From Gracilibacillus oryzae (GTDB lineage: Bacteria > Bacillota > Bacilli > Bacillales > Amphibacillaceae), in the NCBI RefSeq assembly GCF_009498735.1, contig NZ_ML762431.1, positions 100,178 through 164,177 on the forward strand: a stretch of DNA of 64,000 nt, written 5' to 3'. This document shows, in pieces, positions 31,938-41,796 of this stretch. The notes under the pieces are model-generated. The model worked only from the letters and a program-made list of their open reading frames with translations, was not told the origin of the DNA and made no database searches. Both the position numbers and the translations under genes were made by a program. Numbering within the stretch: the stretch's first letter is position 1; the number at the start of each line of letters is the position of its first letter.

Positions 31938-32831
31938 TTATTCTTTTACTGACCCAACAACGATACCTGTAACAAAATACTTTTGCAGAAAAGGATAAAT
32001 CAGTAATAAAGGTATAGTAGATATTACAATTTTTGCTGCATTTAAATTTCGATTCGACACTTCCGAAATATTTTGTAAATCATTGGAATTCCCTGAGTTT
32101 ATCATTTCTGCTATATCAATAGTTAGAGACTGGATATAGGTCATCAGTGGATAATTACTAACTTTTGTCATATAAATCAACCCTTGGAAAAAGTCATTCC
32201 AATTTGCGACAATACTGAACAAGGCAACGGTTGCTAAAGCTGGCAGTGAGATAGGAATATAAACTTTCAGCAATACTTGTATCGGGCTTGCCCCATCAAT
32301 GATTGCTGCCTCTTCTAAAGATTTAGGAACACCAATAAAGAAATTCATGATCAAAATGATACTGAAAACCTGCACTGCACCAGGTAATACTAACGCCCAT
32401 ATCGTGTTAATTAAATCTAAGTTTTTAACTACTAAATAGGTAGGAATTAACCCTCCATTAAACAACATTGCAAATATTAATAGATTCATATAGATACTTC
32501 TAGCTTTAAAGTGTCTTTTCGTCTTAGAAAGGGGATAGGCCATTAAGATAATAATAACCAGGTTAATAATTAACGAAAGAATCACTCTTTGTACAGATAT
32601 AGAAAAGGAACGCCAAAATTGAGCATCATCCATAATCATTTCATAAGCTTTCGTTGTAAAGTTAACCGGTTTAAGCCCAACAGCATTTGCAACAACTGCC
32701 TCATTACTGCTAAAGGAGATTGCCACAATATTCCACAGAGGAAGTAAACAAACCAATCCTAAAAAAATCACAGTAGCATATATGATAAATCTTCCCGCTC
32801 GCTCAGAAAAACGTTTACTTTTTACCATCAT
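31938..32831 (-). CDS. CUT1 ABC transporter permease (LplC/YtcP type)
   Basis: A 297-residue permease with six helices. The EAA loop reads EEAAIIDGASPIQVLLKVYIPIS near residue 190, the site that docks the ATPase. Together with the permease 11 bases upstream and the lipoprotein it forms an oligosaccharide importer. No ATPase gene is in the locus, so a shared MsmX-like ATPase elsewhere probably powers it, as is known for this family. Confidence 0.92.
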   Translation of the reverse strand: MMVKSKRFSERAGRFIIYATVIFLGLVCLLPLWNIVAISFSSNEAVVANAVGLKPVNFTTKAYEMIMDDAQFWRSFSISVQRVILSLIINLVIIILMAYPLSKTKRHFKARSIYMNLLIFAMLFNGGLIPTYLVVKNLDLINTIWALVLPGAVQVFSIILIMNFFIGVPKSLEEAAIIDGASPIQVLLKVYIPISLPALATVALFSIVANWNDFFQGLIYMTKVSNYPLMTYIQSLTIDIAEMINSGNSNDLQNISEVSNRNLNAAKIVISTIPLLLIYPFLQKYFVTGIVVGSVKE

Positions 32832-32842
32832 TTCCTTCCCCC

Positions 32843-33778
32843 TTAAAACAACTTTCTATCCGTATATTTCTTAGCCATGTTATTTGCCGATAATATTAAA
32901 ATCATACCGATTACTGATTTAAATAAACCAACGGCAGTACCGAAACTATACTCACGTCCGATCAGGCCAATTCGATACACATACGTATCAAGTATATCCC
33001 CTGTTTCGTATACCATTGGGGAATAAAGATTGTAGACTTGATCAAACCCACCGTCTAATACACTTGGAAGGCTAAGGATAGCCAAAAGAAGGATGATTGG
33101 TAACATTCCTGGAAGGGTAATATGCCAAACTCTCTTCCACCAGCTGGCTCCGTCAATGCTTGCTGCTTCATGAAGCCCTGGGTCAATTGCCGTTATTGCT
33201 GCCAGATAAACTACTGAGTTAAATCCAAACTCTTTCCAAACATCTGTGCTGATAATTAAAGGTTGAAAGAGCGTGTTACTGCCAAGAAAATTCATCTTTT
33301 CGAACCCGAAAAAGGTTAAAATTTGATTTACTGTTCCATCAAGGTTAAACATATTTACAACGACAGTCGCTAATACAACCCATGATAGAAAGTGGGGCAG
33401 ATAAACAATGGTTTGAACCGACTTTTTTAAAAATTTTAAGCGAATTTCATTTAATAAGATAGAGAATACAATAGCTAGTAAGGAACCAAATATTATCTTA
33501 CCCAAGGCTATTACAATGGTATTTCGAAACACTTGGGCAATATCTGGCAACGAAAACATATAGCGAAAGTGTTCTAATCCAACAAAAGCCGAGCCAAATA
33601 TTCCTTTGGACGGAACAAAGTCTTGGAATGCCATCAAGATGCCAAACATTGGCGTAAAATTAAATATCAAGAGGAATATTACGCCTGGAATCATCATCCA
33701 GTGATAGGTTGCTTCACTGCTTCTCCATTTGTTGTTTTTTTTCTTTAATTCAAAACTGTCTGCATTGTCCAACTTCAT
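32843..33778 (-). CDS. CUT1 ABC transporter permease (LplB/YteP type)
   Basis: A 311-residue permease with an N-terminal cytosolic segment, six helices and the EAA loop HEAASIDGASWWKRVWHITLP near residue 215. LplB/YteP-type permeases pair with LplC/YtcP types. The ATG follows GGGGGGTTACT. It lies 60 bases downstream of the binding-protein gene. Confidence 0.92.
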   Translation of the reverse strand: MKLDNADSFELKKKNNKWRSSEATYHWMMIPGVIFLLIFNFTPMFGILMAFQDFVPSKGIFGSAFVGLEHFRYMFSLPDIAQVFRNTIVIALGKIIFGSLLAIVFSILLNEIRLKFLKKSVQTIVYLPHFLSWVVLATVVVNMFNLDGTVNQILTFFGFEKMNFLGSNTLFQPLIISTDVWKEFGFNSVVYLAAITAIDPGLHEAASIDGASWWKRVWHITLPGMLPIILLLAILSLPSVLDGGFDQVYNLYSPMVYETGDILDTYVYRIGLIGREYSFGTAVGLFKSVIGMILILSANNMAKKYTDRKLF

Positions 33779-33838
33779 AGTAACCCCCCTTAGTTTGATA
33801 AGGGCTGAAAAGCAGCCCTTATCTATTCTTTCCTATTC

Positions 33839-35497
33839 TTATTTTTCAATTTCTTCTTCTATTTCAGTAAGAATTTCATTCCCGCCCTGGCTTTTCCAGT
33901 TTTCAACAAAGGTATCAAAGTAACCTAAAGATTCTGAACCTGTGATTATTTTAATAAAATCCTCTTCTTCCAGTTTTAATAGGTTTGCACCTTTCTTTTC
34001 CATTGTTTCTGTCGTGCCAACATAGAAAGGGGTGGTCCAATTAAATTTATTGTCTTTTGTCAATTCGTCTATTAAGCCTAAGCCAAACATTCGAGAATGA
34101 TATTTTGACCAGCTGGAAGTTTCTGCATTTTCAGGATTATCGATATAATCTATAATCGATTGTGCATCTGCTTTTATTGATGGCTTCACAATTTCCTCCA
34201 TCGGAATTTCCCCATTAACAACAGACTCCACTTTTCTAAAGTCGTCCAATTGACTAGTAGAGCTATATACTTCAATATTAAATGGTCTAGTAGAACCATC
34301 CACACCAAGCTCATTATATTTGGCTATTTCCGGATATTCTGATTCAATATTCTTTTCATTTGCTAAATCATCATAGAATAAATTTAAAATTTTTACAGCA
34401 AGTTCAGGATGCTCATATCCTTTTCTGACAACGATGAATTGTCCAACAGGATTTTCTTGGAAAACGTTTACTTTATCGTTTTCACCTTTCAATGTGTAGG
34501 CTGCAAATTTTGCTTCTTTATCCATATCCTTTACTGCTGATAAGCCCCAATCAGGCAGGTGCCAAGGACCTGTAACGATACCTGTTTGCCCATTTGTCAG
34601 GAGTGCCGTAATATCATCCCATGTTCTCGTTCCGAACTGTGGATCAATAATTCCCTTGTCAAACCATTCTTTCATTACTCCTAGTGCTTTTTTTGTTTCT
34701 TCCGATGTGGAACCATAAATGATCTCCCCATTTTCATTTTCATAATAGTGACGGGGATGGGCATCAAAAACAGATGCAATGGATGTCATAGCGAATGCTG
34801 AACCACCGTAATCACCCGCATTTAACCAATATACAAAAGGGATGCCTACTGGATTTCCAGACCCTCCTGGATCATTCTCAATAAAAGTGCTCGCCGTTTT
34901 CTCCAGTTCTTCTAATGTAATGAGTTTGTCTCCATCGCTATCTAGTTCTATGCCCAATTTATCAATCCAATCCTTTCTTATCCAGACAATATTCGGGGCA
35001 TTTCCTCCAATGGTTGCTGGAATAGCCATTAAACGTCCATCAAATGTTGCTTCATTTAATGGCCGATTATCGTAAGATTCATATATACTCTTAATGTGAT
35101 CGCTTGCATTTTCATCATACACATCCGTTAAATCTGCGACTAAGTCATTTTCCACTAATTCCTTTAATTCATCTAAAGAATTGACACGCATCATATCTGG
35201 CAAATCTCCGGATGAAATAGCAAGTGCTACCTGTCTATCGTAATCTTCTCCTTCCGCTTCGAAGGCATCTCTAATATCCACATTTAACTCTTTCTCAACA
35301 AGGCGTGTGTATGCATTATCTTCATAAGTATCCCCTTCTGGCAATTTTGGATTGGCTGCTGTAACACGCCCCAGTGTAATAACTGTTTCTCCATCTTCAG
35401 TTGTAGATGCAGTCTCTTCTGGATCCTTTTCCACACATGCTGCTAAAAAAGCTGCCAGCAATATTAAAATAAATAGCTTTGAAAAATTGCGAACCAT
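33839..35497 (-). CDS. Sugar-binding lipoprotein (LplA/YtcQ type)
   Basis: A 552-residue extracellular binding protein. The signal peptide ends in the lipobox FLAAC at about residue 22, so the Cys would be lipidated and the protein anchored outside the membrane. The large size fits the LplA/YtcQ class of binding proteins for uronate- or glucose-containing oligosaccharides. The ATG at 35497 follows GGGGAGGTTCATTTGT. It starts the transport part of the locus; 240 bases and a terminator separate it from the kinase gene. Confidence 0.93.
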   Translation of the reverse strand: MVRNFSKLFILILLAAFLAACVEKDPEETASTTEDGETVITLGRVTAANPKLPEGDTYEDNAYTRLVEKELNVDIRDAFEAEGEDYDRQVALAISSGDLPDMMRVNSLDELKELVENDLVADLTDVYDENASDHIKSIYESYDNRPLNEATFDGRLMAIPATIGGNAPNIVWIRKDWIDKLGIELDSDGDKLITLEELEKTASTFIENDPGGSGNPVGIPFVYWLNAGDYGGSAFAMTSIASVFDAHPRHYYENENGEIIYGSTSEETKKALGVMKEWFDKGIIDPQFGTRTWDDITALLTNGQTGIVTGPWHLPDWGLSAVKDMDKEAKFAAYTLKGENDKVNVFQENPVGQFIVVRKGYEHPELAVKILNLFYDDLANEKNIESEYPEIAKYNELGVDGSTRPFNIEVYSSTSQLDDFRKVESVVNGEIPMEEIVKPSIKADAQSIIDYIDNPENAETSSWSKYHSRMFGLGLIDELTKDNKFNWTTPFYVGTTETMEKKGANLLKLEEEDFIKIITGSESLGYFDTFVENWKSQGGNEILTEIEEEIEK

Positions 35498-35687
35498 ACA
35501 AATGAACCTCCCCATATTTCTTTACTTTGTTTCTCTTTACACTAATTTTTGGCCAATCATTAGTTATAATTCAATTCTAATGGATGCTTGATTAATCGAA
35601 AATATAAAATAATCCGTTTTCATATAATATTTTCCGGTTATTTTCCTGTCATTTCTCCTTTTGCTCCTTCGGAAAAAACCTCCAAAC

Positions 35688-35720
35688 AAAAAAGCTAGCC
35701 AAACTCCTAGCCAGCTTTTG
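35688..35720 (-). terminator. Terminator of the two-component operon
   Basis: On the minus strand AAAAGCTGGCTAG and GGCTAGCTTTTTT pair imperfectly and end in a T-run, just after the kinase stop. Confidence 0.7.
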
Positions 35721-35741
35721 CTTTTTCGTTTTTATTGATAT

Positions 35742-37469
35742 TCAATTATTTTTATTGTTTTCTGCCTCTTTTGGGATAATTAGGGTTACTGTTGTTCCTT
35801 CGTTTAATTTACTTTCAAATACTAACCCATACCCAGTACCATAATAAAGCTGAACACGGTTGTGTACATTTCTTACCCCATAGCCTTTTGTTTCTGTTGT
35901 TAAAATGGTATCAAGGATTTCTTGCTTTATTCCGCAGCCATTATCCATCACTTTAAATATTAGTTCATTATCTTGTTCTGCTGCGATTAATGTCACTTTC
36001 CCTTTTCCCGGATTCTCCTTATGATCGATTCCGTGATTGATTGCATTTTCTACTAATGGCTGTAACAGCAGATTTAGCATATTGTAATGATAGATGCCGT
36101 CATCAATTTCGTAGTGAACATCAAAGGAATTGGAATGCATCATCCGTTGAATTTCAATATAGGAAGTTGTGTTTTCTAATTCTCCCTTCACTGAAATGAT
36201 ATTATCCCCTTTATTTAATGTGGTCCGGTAAAATTTGGATAATAATTGTGCCATTTGACTAATATCATCCTGGCCCGACATAATCGCCTTACTATTTATC
36301 AGGGAAAGGCTGTTATAGAAAAAGTGAGGATTAATCTGGGCTTGCAATGCTTTCATTTCATATTCCTGCTGTGCTATTTTGCTTTTATATACTTGATTAA
36401 TCATATCCTTTAGCTTTACGACCATAATACCAAATTGCCGAATTAAGTTACCTATTTCATCTGTTCCCGAGTTAAAGACAGTGACAGACAAATCTCCTTT
36501 TTCTATTTGTTCCATATTTCTGGCTAACTTTTCTAATGGTCGAACAACGACGCGCGCCAGTAAAAAAATAGCTAGTATTAAGATGGAAATACATAGGATG
36601 ACGACACCAATGACAGTCATTCTTAGTTGAGAAGTGGAAGCAGAAATGATACCTTTCGGACGATATAAATAGGCTGTCCATTTAGAAGAGGCTAGCGATG
36701 CTTGATCATAGACATAATCTTGGTCGAGTAAGCCCTCTTCGATTTTGTTTATCAAATGATTGGCTGATAACGTTTCAACATCGCCAGGAAGATCTTGATA
36801 AAAGTAAACAGGCTTCTTGTTTTCATCTAGAATAATCAGCCCAAAGTTATCCTCAAACAGGCTGGACATTGTATCAAACACATGATTGTAGCTTACATCC
36901 ATGTGAACGATATTGGTCTTACTGTAGTCCCGGTCAAATATCTGACAAAGCACATGAAACGTTCGATCTTCAGCCGATACAATTAACGTTGGACTATGAG
37001 TGTTTACAATCGTATCGAACCAGGCTTGCTCCTTCACATCAGATAATGGAAGCAGGAACTTGCCATGTGGATTCATTTGATTATCACTATATACACTAAT
37101 TGTATTAATGTCAATTTGTAAAGATAGCGAAGTTCTTAATTGGGGGACTAGAGTTTCCTGATAGAACTGATACATTTCAAAATTGTTGATATACTCTGCT
37201 GTTACCCCCTTTTTTATCTCATCGTTCCATACAATTTGATTAATAATGTTAAAATAATTATTTACTTTATAATCTAAATTAGAAATTGCTTGATTGAGTG
37301 TTTCGGACAAATTTTCATTTTCCCGTTTCATTAATGAATCTTGTATCTGATAATACCAAAAACTAGCTAATGCGATAATAGGAAATAGACTTGCAATTAT
37401 GCAGATGAATAATATTTTCCTTCTAAACTTTAAGTTAATAAACCATAATTTCATTCTATTCATAAACAT
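35742..37469 (-). CDS. YesM-type sensor histidine kinase
   Basis: A 575-residue kinase with helices at about residues 18-38 and 280-305, an extracellular Cache-type sensor between them and a HAMP domain (RPLEKLARNMEQIEKGDL). The His_kinase signature is QAQINPHFFYNSLSLI near residue 378 (phospho-acceptor His), followed by the ATP-binding LLLQPLVENAINHGID and GNGIG-like GCGIK. YesM kinases sense extracellular sugars with YesN partners. Its start overlaps the regulator stop as TAATG. Confidence 0.93.
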   Translation of the reverse strand: MFMNRMKLWFINLKFRRKILFICIIASLFPIIALASFWYYQIQDSLMKRENENLSETLNQAISNLDYKVNNYFNIINQIVWNDEIKKGVTAEYINNFEMYQFYQETLVPQLRTSLSLQIDINTISVYSDNQMNPHGKFLLPLSDVKEQAWFDTIVNTHSPTLIVSAEDRTFHVLCQIFDRDYSKTNIVHMDVSYNHVFDTMSSLFEDNFGLIILDENKKPVYFYQDLPGDVETLSANHLINKIEEGLLDQDYVYDQASLASSKWTAYLYRPKGIISASTSQLRMTVIGVVILCISILILAIFLLARVVVRPLEKLARNMEQIEKGDLSVTVFNSGTDEIGNLIRQFGIMVVKLKDMINQVYKSKIAQQEYEMKALQAQINPHFFYNSLSLINSKAIMSGQDDISQMAQLLSKFYRTTLNKGDNIISVKGELENTTSYIEIQRMMHSNSFDVHYEIDDGIYHYNMLNLLLQPLVENAINHGIDHKENPGKGKVTLIAAEQDNELIFKVMDNGCGIKQEILDTILTTETKGYGVRNVHNRVQLYYGTGYGLVFESKLNEGTTVTLIIPKEAENNKNN

Positions 37470-39016
37470 TACTTTCCTATTGTCTTTGATTTTTCTCTAT
37501 ATTTTTTTGGACTGGTGCCAAAATGTTCACGAAAGCTTTTACAGAAATAGGAAACGTTAGTATAGCCAACCGTTTGACCTATATTATTAACTTTCATATT
37601 CGTATGGTAAAGAAGTTCCTTTCCCTTCTCCATCCTTACATATTTGATATATTTATTAATTCCCCATCCAGTCTCTTTTCTAAATTTCTCACTTAAATAT
37701 CCTGGAGTCAGATATACTTTTTCAGCTAATGAATCCAAGCTTAAATCTTCACTTAAATTCTCATGTATATATTGTTTCACTACATCTATAACATGTCTTG
37801 ACGAGTTTTCCTTTTCCGCTAACTTCTTCATCACTTCCTCTAACACATTGGCCAGGACATCTTTAATTTCTGAGAAATGTTTACATGAGTAGATAGCTTC
37901 AATATGATTGTTGATAGAATTCCTGTCATACTCTGGCAATACCTGACAAAGACTTTGCAGCAATCTTGAAAACAAAAAGCGAACATAAACGTGAGATGTG
38001 TCTAAGTTCTTGTCATAATGCTGGATGAGGCTGTTAACACTTTCCCTTATTTTCACAATATCCACTTGCTCAATTGCTGTTTGGATTTCTTGTAAAAGAT
38101 GCTCATTTTGTTCCTGATATTCCTCATGTTCTTTTAAAGGAGAATCAATTGGATAAATATAAGATTCAGAATAGAAAAAACGACCATTTAGATGTTTTTC
38201 TAATTCCTCATAAACGATGGGAATCTGACTCGAATGGGAAAGTTCATTACTCACGGACAAAAAACAATTCACTCCATATTGAGCGTAAATATGCTTTTGT
38301 ATTTGGGACGCTAACTGTTTATATGATATTAATTTATTTGTATTATTTTTAAATAACAATATTATTTGATAAGGATTTAAGTTGATCAAGTCAAATTGAT
38401 TGTTCGGAATAGCTTCTATAATCTGCTTATAAAAGAATAAACTGTCCGTTTCCGATAAACTATCAAAAAAGGACTCATCCGAATGTAAAAGGATCATGTG
38501 ACTATACTCATCCAGAAATGACATATCAATGGAAGCATACTCATTCCGCAAGACTTCCATCGGCGTTTTATTTAACATACGATAAAGAATATGGTTCTTC
38601 AGAAACTCTCTATTCACTGCATCTTGTTTATTTACAGCCTCTTTATTTCTTATGTTTTCCAATGCTGTTTGGATCGTATGTTGAAATTCATCTGGGTTTA
38701 TCGGCTTTAAAATATAATTGTCGGCCTTTAGCGACAGGGCTTTTTTGATGAAGTCAAAATCATCGTGACCACTAAAGAAAATAATTTCAATATTGGGATA
38801 TAAACTCCTAACTTCAGTTGCCAACTCTATTCCATCTAGAAAAGGCATTTTTACATCTGTAAACAAAATATCTACAGGTTGTTCTTGTAACTGAGCCAGT
38901 GCAGCCCTTCCATTAGCAGCTTCTACTATCTCAAGCTCAAAATTGAATCTATTTAGGAGATAACGAATCACATTTCGTTCCTCTTTTTCATCATCCGCTA
39001 TCAGAATACGATACAT
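37469..39016 (-). CDS. YesN-type response regulator, AraC output
   Basis: A 515-residue regulator. The receiver domain (ILIADDEKEERN, phospho-acceptor Asp in DILFTDVKMPF near residue 55, Lys in NYILKPINP) is followed by a 270-residue linker and an AraC domain (LSLDSLAEKVYLTPGYLSEKFRKE and VSYFCKSFREHFGTSPKKYR). It probably activates the transporter operon when its kinase partner senses sugar. The ATG at 39016 follows AAAGGAGGCTCAAC. It is the first gene after a canonical promoter and cre-like site. Confidence 0.93.
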   Translation of the reverse strand: MYRILIADDEKEERNVIRYLLNRFNFELEIVEAANGRAALAQLQEQPVDILFTDVKMPFLDGIELATEVRSLYPNIEIIFFSGHDDFDFIKKALSLKADNYILKPINPDEFQHTIQTALENIRNKEAVNKQDAVNREFLKNHILYRMLNKTPMEVLRNEYASIDMSFLDEYSHMILLHSDESFFDSLSETDSLFFYKQIIEAIPNNQFDLINLNPYQIILLFKNNTNKLISYKQLASQIQKHIYAQYGVNCFLSVSNELSHSSQIPIVYEELEKHLNGRFFYSESYIYPIDSPLKEHEEYQEQNEHLLQEIQTAIEQVDIVKIRESVNSLIQHYDKNLDTSHVYVRFLFSRLLQSLCQVLPEYDRNSINNHIEAIYSCKHFSEIKDVLANVLEEVMKKLAEKENSSRHVIDVVKQYIHENLSEDLSLDSLAEKVYLTPGYLSEKFRKETGWGINKYIKYVRMEKGKELLYHTNMKVNNIGQTVGYTNVSYFCKSFREHFGTSPKKYREKSKTIGK

Positions 39017-39062
39017 TGTTGAGCCTCCTTTCATCCAATAAGCCTAGTCAATTTATAGCTGG

Positions 39063-39076
39063 TAAAAGCGCTTGCA
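39063..39076 (-). promoter_or_regulatory. cre-like CcpA site
   Basis: TAAAAGCGCTTGCA fits the cre consensus TGWAANCGNTNWCA at 12 of 14 positions. It lies 15 bases inside the transcript from the promoter at 39091-39119, where CcpA would act as a roadblock under good carbon supply. Confidence 0.7.
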
Positions 39077-39090
39077 TATCTTACATAGGT

Positions 39091-39119
39091 ATACTAAACT
39101 ATTCTTGAGTATGCGTCAA
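39091..39119 (-). promoter_or_regulatory. SigA-type promoter of the regulator/kinase operon
   Basis: On the minus strand TTGACG (39119-39114), a 17-bp spacer and TAGTAT (39096-39091) precede the regulator gene by about 70 bases. Confidence 0.75.
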
Positions 39120-39131
39120 ACCAATCCGTGG

Positions 39132-39171
39132 ATAAGACTGAGATATAGATAAAGTATAAGACGAGAATAGC
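39132..39171 (+). repeat. 40-bp direct repeat, right copy
   Basis: Matches 29144-29183 at 39 of 40 positions. It touches the 5' end of the Asp-box pseudogene. Confidence 0.9.
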
Positions 39172-39174
39172 TAA

Positions 39175-39500
39175 TTACAAGTAACGCCCATTAGCGACTT
39201 TGCTTTAAATGATATTCAACCTAATCATCCTTATGCCATCTTCACTTTGAGTCCGGCAACAGAAGCAACTAATGTTTCAGTTCTGCAATCTACAGATGGA
39301 GGGATTACTTGGAATCCTTCCGAGATAACATGGGCAGATAATGATGGTCTTAATGGTACGATAAATGATACTACTAGAATGGTTCAGATTGGAAGTCTAG
39401 CTCATGGACAACATCTAATGTTAAAGTAGTTGTTAGTGGAGGCTTAAGAGCTGGGGATTCAAATACTGGATTTTTTCCGAGGAAAACGGAATTTAATTAA
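39175..39500 (+). pseudogene. Fragment of a BNR/Asp-box-type surface protein
   Basis: The open frame has no proper start and includes VSVLQSTDGGITWNPSEITW, in which STDGGITW is an Asp-box (SxDxGxTW). It ends prematurely at HLMLK; a shifted frame continues as SNVKVVVSGGLRAGDSNTG to a later stop. So only a frameshifted C-terminal fragment remains. Asp-boxes occur in sialidases and other beta-propeller surface proteins. The 40-bp repeat sits at its left edge. Confidence 0.55.
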
Positions 39501-39546
39501 TTTGAGATCAAACATTTGAATATTAAGCACAAAAAATTTCTATTCA

Positions 39547-39574
39547 GAGATCACAATTGTTGGTCTCTTTTTTT
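39547..39574 (+). terminator. Intrinsic terminator
   Basis: GAGATCA and TGGTCTC pair (one G-T) and seven T residues follow. Confidence 0.7.
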
Positions 39575-39691
39575 ACATACATCCTTATAACCTCTGTATA
39601 TTAGAAAGCTATGAAACCCAAAAAAGGACCTCAAGAGTCCTTTTTCAAATAAACTTATTTAGTTACTAAAAACTGGGACAATTCCTCTACC

Positions 39692-41485
39692 TCAACTCCC
39701 CACCATCTGCCTATGCAACATCCTCCGAAATACCCCATTAATATTAGACAGCTGCTTATACTTCCCTTGCTGAATAATCCTTCCGTCTTCCAAAACAACT
39801 ACCTGATCTGCATCACGGATAGTAGACAATCTATGAGCAATCACAATAATCGTCATTTTCCCTTTCAATAGTTCAATAGCTTCCTGGATATTGCTTTCAT
39901 TTTCTGTATCCAAGGCACTTGTCGCCTCATCCAATACAAGCACAGATGGTTTCCTTAGAATCGCCCTTGCTAACACAATTCGTTGACGCTCACCGCCTGA
40001 TAACTTAATCCCTCTGTCTCCAATCACGGTATCAAGCCCGTCTGGAAGCTGGCTGACGAAGTCATAGGCTGATGCAAATCGTAATGCCTCGACGATTTCT
40101 TCCTCAATGGCATCTGGCTTGACCATTAACAGGTTGTCTCTGATCGTTGTATTGAATAAAAATGGATCCTGTGACACATAGCTTAGCGAACGGCGCAGTG
40201 ATTGAATTCGACTGGATGTCAGGATTCTGCCGTCAACAAGGACATCTCCTGCATCCGGCGTGTTCAGTCCCATCAGCAAATCGATTAAGGTACTTTTTCC
40301 AGCACCGGATTTCCCGACAATTGCTGTAATCTTGTTCGCTGGTACAAACAAATTGATGTCCTTTAAAGCATATACCTCTTTTTGTTTATCATAACGAAAG
40401 GATGCATTGGTACATTGGATGCCATGCTCGACCTGCAGTGGTTCCACATATCGATCGAAACTTTGATCGAATTCTGTATTGTCACTTGTTTCCTTTTGCA
40501 ATCCTCTTACTACCTGCAAGGAAGGAAGTGCCATTGCAATCTGCTCCATCGAGTTTTGAATTCCGGAAACTCTTGGCCACAAGCGGGAAAAGATAACGAT
40601 AATTAATGTTAACTGTGCGGCTTGTGCGGCAAACAGCTGGATTGCCACGAAAATAAATATCGCGATAAAAACTGCTGATGCAATTTTATAAAAAGCTTGT
40701 GATGTTGTCTTTACACGGGCGAATTCGATATGTCTGTCCTGAATCTGTTTGGTAATAGAGCCATACCATTCCATTCTGCGCTCTTCTAATGAATTACTTT
40801 TAATATCCTTCATTCCATTGATTTGATCGGTAATTCCTGCGAGAAAACTTTTGCCTAACTCGACATTCTGTTTTCCCAGATCCAGTGATTGTTTCAGAAA
40901 TTTGCGGTTGATGAAAATAAGGAATAACCCGCATACTAATACGAATGACGTGATCGATGGGGATAGATAGAATGCCAGCCCCACTTGTAATAAGGTGATA
41001 ATAAATGATGCGATTAATTTCAGAAATGATTGCGTTCCTGTGTTTGTTCGTGAGATTTCGGCTGTTAAGATATGAATCAGGTCAGATCTGCGGTGCTGGA
41101 TAAAAAATCCCCAGTTTGTTCTTAATAATGATTGATAGGTTTCAATCTGCAAATAGCGCAGGAAACTGTGCTGGATCCTGGCATTGCGAATCGTGATATT
41201 TCGCTGCAGGAGTACCTGGCCTACTGCAATCATGATATAAATGATCAGGATGATAATTAACCCTAACATCGGGGAAAAAGATTGATATAGCTGAACGAAA
41301 CCCATAAACGGCAGTTCTTCTGCATTCATATCGATAATGCCACTCATACTGATCATCGGAATAAGCAGTAATACTGCCAATCCATCCAGCAAGCCGATTC
41401 CCGTCATTGCCAGCATATTAATATATAAAACAGCCCCTGTATGGTTATGAATTTGTTTTAGAAAATAGAAAACATGTTTCATCAT
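39692..41485 (-). CDS. Lasso peptide ABC exporter (D protein)
   Basis: A 597-residue half-transporter with an N-terminal six-helix exporter domain and a C-terminal ATPase: Walker A GKSGAGKSTL near residue 393, signature LSGGERQR near 497 and Walker B VLVLDEATSALD near 517. Lasso clusters of the paeninodin type encode exactly such a D exporter, which gives secretion and self-immunity. It has no C39 peptidase domain, since the leader is removed by B2. It is the last gene of the operon. Confidence 0.92.
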   Translation of the reverse strand: MMKHVFYFLKQIHNHTGAVLYINMLAMTGIGLLDGLAVLLLIPMISMSGIIDMNAEELPFMGFVQLYQSFSPMLGLIIILIIYIMIAVGQVLLQRNITIRNARIQHSFLRYLQIETYQSLLRTNWGFFIQHRRSDLIHILTAEISRTNTGTQSFLKLIASFIITLLQVGLAFYLSPSITSFVLVCGLFLIFINRKFLKQSLDLGKQNVELGKSFLAGITDQINGMKDIKSNSLEERRMEWYGSITKQIQDRHIEFARVKTTSQAFYKIASAVFIAIFIFVAIQLFAAQAAQLTLIIVIFSRLWPRVSGIQNSMEQIAMALPSLQVVRGLQKETSDNTEFDQSFDRYVEPLQVEHGIQCTNASFRYDKQKEVYALKDINLFVPANKITAIVGKSGAGKSTLIDLLMGLNTPDAGDVLVDGRILTSSRIQSLRRSLSYVSQDPFLFNTTIRDNLLMVKPDAIEEEIVEALRFASAYDFVSQLPDGLDTVIGDRGIKLSGGERQRIVLARAILRKPSVLVLDEATSALDTENESNIQEAIELLKGKMTIIVIAHRLSTIRDADQVVVLEDGRIIQQGKYKQLSNINGVFRRMLHRQMVGS

Positions 41486-41505
41486 TACACCCTCAAACCC
41501 TTTGA

Positions 41506-41796
41506 TTATTTTGCCTCTACCAAGCCTTCATCGATTAATTGACGAAGAAATGTCATTGTCTGCTCTTCACATTGCTCTGGTTCTACCTCATATTTTTCTA
41601 ATAAAAGGCTGATCAGATCTTCTATCACCACAGGTTCCTTGATCTGGTCCCAGATTTCCCCACCAAGTGAGCCTAAGTTATAGTACTTGCCATTTTTCAC
41701 ACTTAGCATCACTTTTTCTCCATTCATATCACTGACAATGTTGCCTTCCATCTGTTTGACTGTCTGCTTTAGGGATAATTGCTCTACTTTACTCAT
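41506..41796 (-). CDS. PqqD-like leader-binding protein B1
   Basis: A 96-residue PqqD/RRE-type protein: GEKVMLSVKNGKYYNLGSLG near residue 27 and IWDQIKEPVVIEDLISLLLE fit the RiPP recognition element. B1 holds the precursor's leader peptide and delivers it to the B2 protease. The gene overlaps the kinase gene by eight bases (ATGAGTAA), showing tight translational coupling. The separate B1/B2 arrangement is typical of Firmicutes lasso clusters. Confidence 0.92.
   Translation of the reverse strand: MSKVEQLSLKQTVKQMEGNIVSDMNGEKVMLSVKNGKYYNLGSLGGEIWDQIKEPVVIEDLISLLLEKYEVEPEQCEEQTMTFLRQLIDEGLVEAK

Noticed and set aside
29144..39171. Idea that the sugar locus is a transposon with the 40-bp repeats as ends
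   Set aside because: The repeats are direct, not inverted, and no transposase or integrase is present between them. It is kept only as a repeat-bracketed locus.
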